Origin: Erythroxylum novogranatense
Taxonomy: Eukaryota; Streptophyta; Magnoliopsida; Malpighiales; Erythroxylaceae
Assembly: GCA_029891385.1 (NCBI GenBank)
Contig: CM057224.1
Coordinates: forward strand, 31,265,005-31,329,004
Length of the DNA: 64,000 nt
Reading direction: 5' to 3'
A model generated the notes under the pieces. That model did not search any database, was not told where the DNA came from, and was given only the letters and a program-made list of their open reading frames with translations. Positions 60,201-64,000 of this stretch are shown here, piece after piece. The stretch's first letter is position 1, and each line of letters starts with the position of its first letter. Both the position numbers and the translations under genes were made by a program.

Positions 60201-60763
60201 GGGTCACTTTGGGTGGTGTCAAGAATATCCTCAAGTACTTACGAAGGACTAAGGATGTTTGCTTGATATATGGAGATGGAAATATCAAGTGGCGGGCATA
60301 CGGATGCCGCTTTCAATCGATAAGGATGATTCAAAATCCCGTCAAGTTATGTTTTCACACCGAGCGGCGGAGCGATCGGTTGGAAGAGTTCAAACAAGAG
60401 ACGACGGTGATTCGACAACCGAGGCGAGTACATTGCTACATCGAGGCAAAGAAGGAAGTCGTTTGGATCAAAGTTCAATCTCGAACTTGGTGTGGTTCCT
60501 AGTGTGATGGACCCATACGGTTGTATTGTGACAACAATGGGGCTATTGCTCGAGCAAAGGAACCAAGGTCTCACCAACGATCTAAACACGTACTCCGCAG
60601 ATATCATCTGATTCGAGAGATCATTGCCAGAGTTGATGTCGCGATCGAGAGAATTCCCACAGAGCAGAACATTGCTGATCCGTTGACGAAGCCATTGTCA
60701 CAGAAGAGTTTTAATTCTCATGTACTCACTTATGGTATTAGATACCAAGGCGATTGGCTTTAG
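60201..60763 (+). pseudogene. Copia RNase H, broken
   Basis: The last frame, from 60521 to the stop at 60761-60763, reads YCDNNGAIARAKEPRSHQRS, KHVLRRYHLIREIIARVDV and ERIPTEQNIADPLTKPLSQ, the conserved C-terminal half of copia RNase H. The upstream half (60250-60500) is recognisable only across three frames (IYGDGNIKW; later FEATURE-poor DNA around GAGGCGAGTACATTGC). From about 60200 to 60590 no CAG or CTG triplet occurs on the plus strand, and CG stands at sites where relatives have CAG or CTG. This change causes much of the frame breakage. Confidence 0.87.
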
Positions 60764-60778
60764 GTCAAGTGGGAGATT
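60764..60778 (+). promoter_or_regulatory. Copia polypurine tract
   Basis: AAGTGGGAGATT directly precedes the 3' LTR and matches the standard copia plus-strand primer. It lies immediately after the RNase H stop codon. Confidence 0.92.
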
Positions 60779-62709
60779 TGTAGGTGTAAGGCGACTTGTA
60801 TTGAGATGTAAGTCGACTTATACCAGTTCGGTACTAATAAGTCGACTTGTATACCCGTGTAAGTCGACTTATGCGTGTACAGTACCATAAGATTGTTATA
60901 GTAGTGCCCTAAAGGCAATCCCCTTTAGCGTTTTTTGTTCATAGTCATGTACAGACTTTATGAATAAATAAATAAAGGCATGTTTCATTTATTTGATGTT
61001 CTTTATGAATTGATATTGATCTTTAATCAAATTGATGAAGTCCATGATATATGACATAGCATGAAGGAAATTATGATGTGATCATAATCCTGAGATTCCT
61101 ATCATGTGCAATTATGTCAGTATCTAAATTCTCCCTAGTCATAGGATTAATGAGAATGGACATCATTAATCCGTATAGACTAGCATATGTTATACTCCTT
61201 GATTGGATCAAGCAGTGGATCTCAGAAACTGTAAATATGGGATATTTAGAGTTGACATGTGGATGCTTACTAGCGGTAGTAAGTACATTGGATGACCTGC
61301 CATGAGATTATCACATGGATGTCCTATTCTAATGTCAGTGATAATCTCATCATAGCAATGGTGCAAGTATCCTTAGACTTGAGGTACTCAAGGATATCTT
61401 GGATATTGATTACGTGCTTTGACTCCATTCCTTGTTGCCTTCGGAGGTTACTCATAGGGTGGTGCTTGGGTATAGCTTGAGGTATTGAAGGTAATTAAGT
61501 AGCCAATAAAGGATTCATCACTTCGTGATAGCGAAGAGATACCACAACCTCTTGTCGGGATCATTACTTTAAGTCTCGGCGGAGCATAAATATGTCATGA
61601 AGAGTGTCTTCATGGACATATAAAGTAATGAGTCCTAAGACAGAACCGATATCACTGGGCTAGACTTAGTCTAGTAAGAGTTGACATTTGACCATACTCA
61701 TAACCAAGTGGGGTATAGGATGATGAAAGGACGAATTGCACAAGAATTATCTATGGAAGGGTTCGTGATCCGGTTCGTGATGAATTCATCAAACCAATTA
61801 CTTTCCGGTCAATTGGGGTCATGATGTGTTGCTAGACGCCATCATGACTTGCTCAGATTAAGTGTTAATCTAAGTGGCCAACATAACCGGAACCTAAAGG
61901 GTCACACGATAAGAGTGTTTCAGAATCAGTAAAATAGTATTGACGAGTTCCAATTATGGAGAGCATTAGATTAAATGGATCCCGATGAGATCGAGATATG
62001 TCCCATGAGATCGCGACATCGATATTGCTAAGAAAGGTCTCCGAGCTTTTTCCCATACCGGACCGGTGGGCGGTAGGACCAAACCAAGTGTGATGGACCA
62101 CTTGAAAGAATATATATACATATACATATATGATTAATTAATTAAATAATTAATTAATATATATATATATATATGCTATGCACGTGGGATGGAGGAAGAA
62201 TGGAGAAACTTCCATTAGGTTGCTTAGTCATCAAAGTAATAAATGACTAAAAGACAAAACCAAGAAGAAGAAAAGAAGATGATGCTCGTAGATGATGGAG
62301 AGGAGGTTTAAAAACAAGTTTTAAACCTAAGTGAAACTGCGCTTGATCGTGGGTTGAGAAAAGAAGATAGAAAAGTGTTTTTCAAAGGTTCTTTTACTCT
62401 TCTCCAACGTTCTCTTCATCTCCAAGCTTCATCCTCCTTCCTTCTCCATCGATTTTCTCAAGCTCTCCATGACAGAGGTAGGGTCTAACAGCCTTTACTT
62501 TGTTCTAGCTATTTCCGGGTCAAAAGGGTTTGTCCCGGTTAGGTTTTCTGATCTCTGCGTGGATACCTTTAGAGATAGTCTCTATTGGCTATTCAGGTTT
62601 GAATCTTCATACAGACACATAGATCCTGGCCTTCGGGAAGGTCCCGGCGACAAAAATTTTTGTTTTCCGCACCTGGTACATGTGATGTACCTCCCGGGAT
62701 TTTCCAACA
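60779..62709 (+). repeat. Copia 3' LTR
   Basis: It starts TGTAGGTGTAAG and ends TTTTCCAACA, followed by the CTTAC duplication. The first 600 bases are nearly identical to the 5' LTR. From about 61411 to 62101 it differs at many points, most of them loss of the middle base of CAG or CTG; after 62110 it is again nearly identical. Such patchy divergence is hard to explain by age alone. Confidence 0.94.
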
Positions 62710-63750
62710 CTTACCTCTTAAATTCCATGCAAGATTAGTCATTAAGAATCAATCCAAATCAAGCTCAAAACAATCTAAACCATGATCATTCGCTAACCCT
62801 CATTCATGTCTTACACAAGCATAACTTTATCCAACAATTCAAACTATAATTATGCATCATACATCATCTTTAATGAACAATCACTTCCAATCCATGCAAA
62901 TCACTATAAATACATTCATGAAATACATAAGTAAAGCTTAAACCATACACTTACCTATTCAAAGCTTCCAACCCCTTTAATTCTCCAACTCCTCAACTTT
63001 CTCTATTTCATCCTCATGCATGGTTCTCATGGAAAGAAGATAGAGGGCTTAAACTTTCAAGGATGAAGTAATGAACACTTAAGGGAGGAGAAGAAAGAGT
63101 GAACCAAAGCCAAAGAAAACCCAAAGAAGGAGATGGAGGGAGAGTTTCGGATGGATGAGGGAAAAGCAAGGAAAAAATCTCCTTTTTCATGTCTTCCATT
63201 TGAAGTTGCCGAAATCAATAGCTAATAATAAGACAAAAGCCATAACTCCATTAAAGACACTTGGCAAATTGAGGAATAAGACAAAATAGATAAAAGACAA
63301 AACTATATAATAGGATTTATTAAGAAATCCTAATGACATTTGACCCATTCAATTCCAATGGCCCTAATTTCAATCCCAAAATAATATACTCAATATTACA
63401 GTGCAATTGGATAGAAATTTTATTCTGAAAATCAACAGGTCATCATGCTTGATTTTTTCGATCTGGAATTTTCTCCAAAAAATTCCAGAAAAATTTCTAA
63501 AAATCTCTTAAAATATAAAACAGTCAATGGCTCACTCAGAATAATTTTTCAAACCCAATAGCTACGTTAATCACAATAAAATTGCCTTAGGCACAAAAAT
63601 CGGGAATGTTATGTATACATGTCCAGTTATTTCATGTGCATAGATTTCACTGTTCACTAGTACCAGTATGCATGAACAATACTGATAAATCCCTATCACT
63701 CTCATCCTATGCCAATTTACTATTTTACCCTTCCTGTCGTGAGTGGGATG

Positions 63751-64000
63751 TTATAACTCCCCCCTCCTTATAAAAATTTCGTCCTCGAAATTCTCAGTCA
63801 ACGGTTCCATATGACAGTGATCATATGTTCCTACAATTCCTATATACTAAGTCACTCAATCATTCATTTACCAAAAGATCGCAGTAAGGCAGTCGGTTGT
63901 TATGACTCAACTTATTATTTCCGAACCTGTTCACTTATCACGATTTATCCATCCAATACCTTTTTCTCAATATACAAACTTATTCCAATAACTTCATTGA
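63751..64000 (-). pseudogene. End of a Ty3/gypsy polyprotein and 3' polypurine tract, partial
   Basis: On the minus strand, ENFEDEIFIRRGEL and a TAA stop (63751-63795) run into the start of the 3' LTR at 63755. The tail FEDEIF followed by a G-rich tract (AGGAGGGGGGAG) is characteristic of plant Ty3 chromovirus-type elements of the Tekay/Del group. Upstream (63800-64000) the frame has a stop close by (about 63855) and no chromodomain is legible, so the part is degenerate. The rest lies beyond the right edge. Confidence 0.75.

Larger units (their letters stand above)
52847..62709 (+). mobile_element. Ty1/copia retrotransposon with both LTRs, TSD CTTAC
   Basis: A 9863-bp element has two LTRs (1951 and 1931 bp), exact duplications CTTAC (52842-52846, 62710-62714), an initiator-Met-type primer site, gag, protease trace, integrase, reverse transcriptase, RNase H and a polypurine tract, in copia order. 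The polyprotein style (LQKQHE gag motif, CFHCGKDGHW knuckle, YVDD, NIADPLTKPL) fits the Tork/TAR group, an inference without a tree. Frames are broken in many places, many by CAG/CTG to CG changes. It is the latest insertion into the 49832-63755 LTR. Confidence 0.95.
49832..63755 (-). mobile_element. 3' LTR-A of a minus-strand Ty3 element, split by a copia element
   Basis: The plus-strand left end TGTAACACCCC (49832) is the LTR terminus. The right end GGGATGTTATA (63755) is its start, preceded on the minus strand by a G-rich polypurine tract and the end of a polyprotein frame. It is therefore a true 3' LTR of an element continuing past the window. Net length without the copia element is about 4.06 kb. 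The expected target duplication is GTAGC (49827-49831). It has the hairpin row (50590-50720), GGACCTCCTGTCC (50975) and the anchor (51440-51500), but its cassette position (51510-51600) has no obvious palindrome array. Confidence 0.88.

Overview
The window is plant nuclear DNA, AT-rich and almost wholly made of transposable elements. The evidence is long Ty3/gypsy LTRs, a Ty1/copia element with a plant initiator-Met tRNA primer site, a plant L1-type LINE, a Tat/Athila-type element and a Cassandra-like 5S-bearing LTR. No intact host gene, tRNA gene or complete rRNA gene is visible. The species cannot be named from this sequence, but a large, repeat-rich angiosperm genome fits.

Most of the window can be unpicked as insertions within insertions, because many junctions still carry exact 5-bp target duplications. 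Two long Ty3-type LTR families dominate. LTR-A begins TGTAACATCCC and ends near GGGATGTTACA. LTR-B begins TGTTGGACC and ends near GGTCCAACA. Net LTR length is roughly 3.4-4.3 kb wherever no large insert or deletion intervenes. Most copies are solo LTRs with no internal domain.

Layout: 1-2245 is the 3' part of a plus-strand LTR-B. 2246-9887 is a minus-strand LTR-A holding a plus-strand solo LTR-A (5909-9739). 9888-10278 and 14617-15012 are unassigned host DNA split by a solo LTR-B (10279-14616). 15013-18369 is the 3' LTR and degenerate inner part of a minus-strand Tat/Athila-type element. 18370-38831 is the 5' LTR of a plus-strand Tat/Athila element, split by a LINE (about 18882-38018). That LINE is itself split by three LTRs (19000-26412, 27354-31662, 33386-37466), two of which carry further solo LTRs (19989-23958 and the copia LTR 33567-35499). 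The Tat/Athila gag remnant (38930-47938) is split by a minus LTR-A (39153-47061) holding an LTR-B and a Cassandra-like LTR. A plus LTR-A (47939-49831) is cut by a minus-strand Ty3 element that runs off the right edge. The 3' LTR of that element (49832-63755) is split by a copia element with both LTRs (52847-62709).

The copia element retains LTRs, primer site, gag, protease trace, integrase, reverse transcriptase, RNase H and polypurine tract, but its frame is broken. Many of the breaks follow one pattern: CAG or CTG has become CG (or CCG/CGG). This may be a sequencing or assembly artefact at methylated CHG sites rather than true decay.

The most unusual biological signal is a hypervariable cassette of short palindromes, GC-rich hairpins or tandem words at the same anchored place in most LTR-A and LTR-B copies. 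Each copy has its own motif. Comparable motif arrays occur in the copia and Tat/Athila LTRs. LTR-A also carries a row of mini-hairpins whose stems differ in sequence but stay mostly paired.
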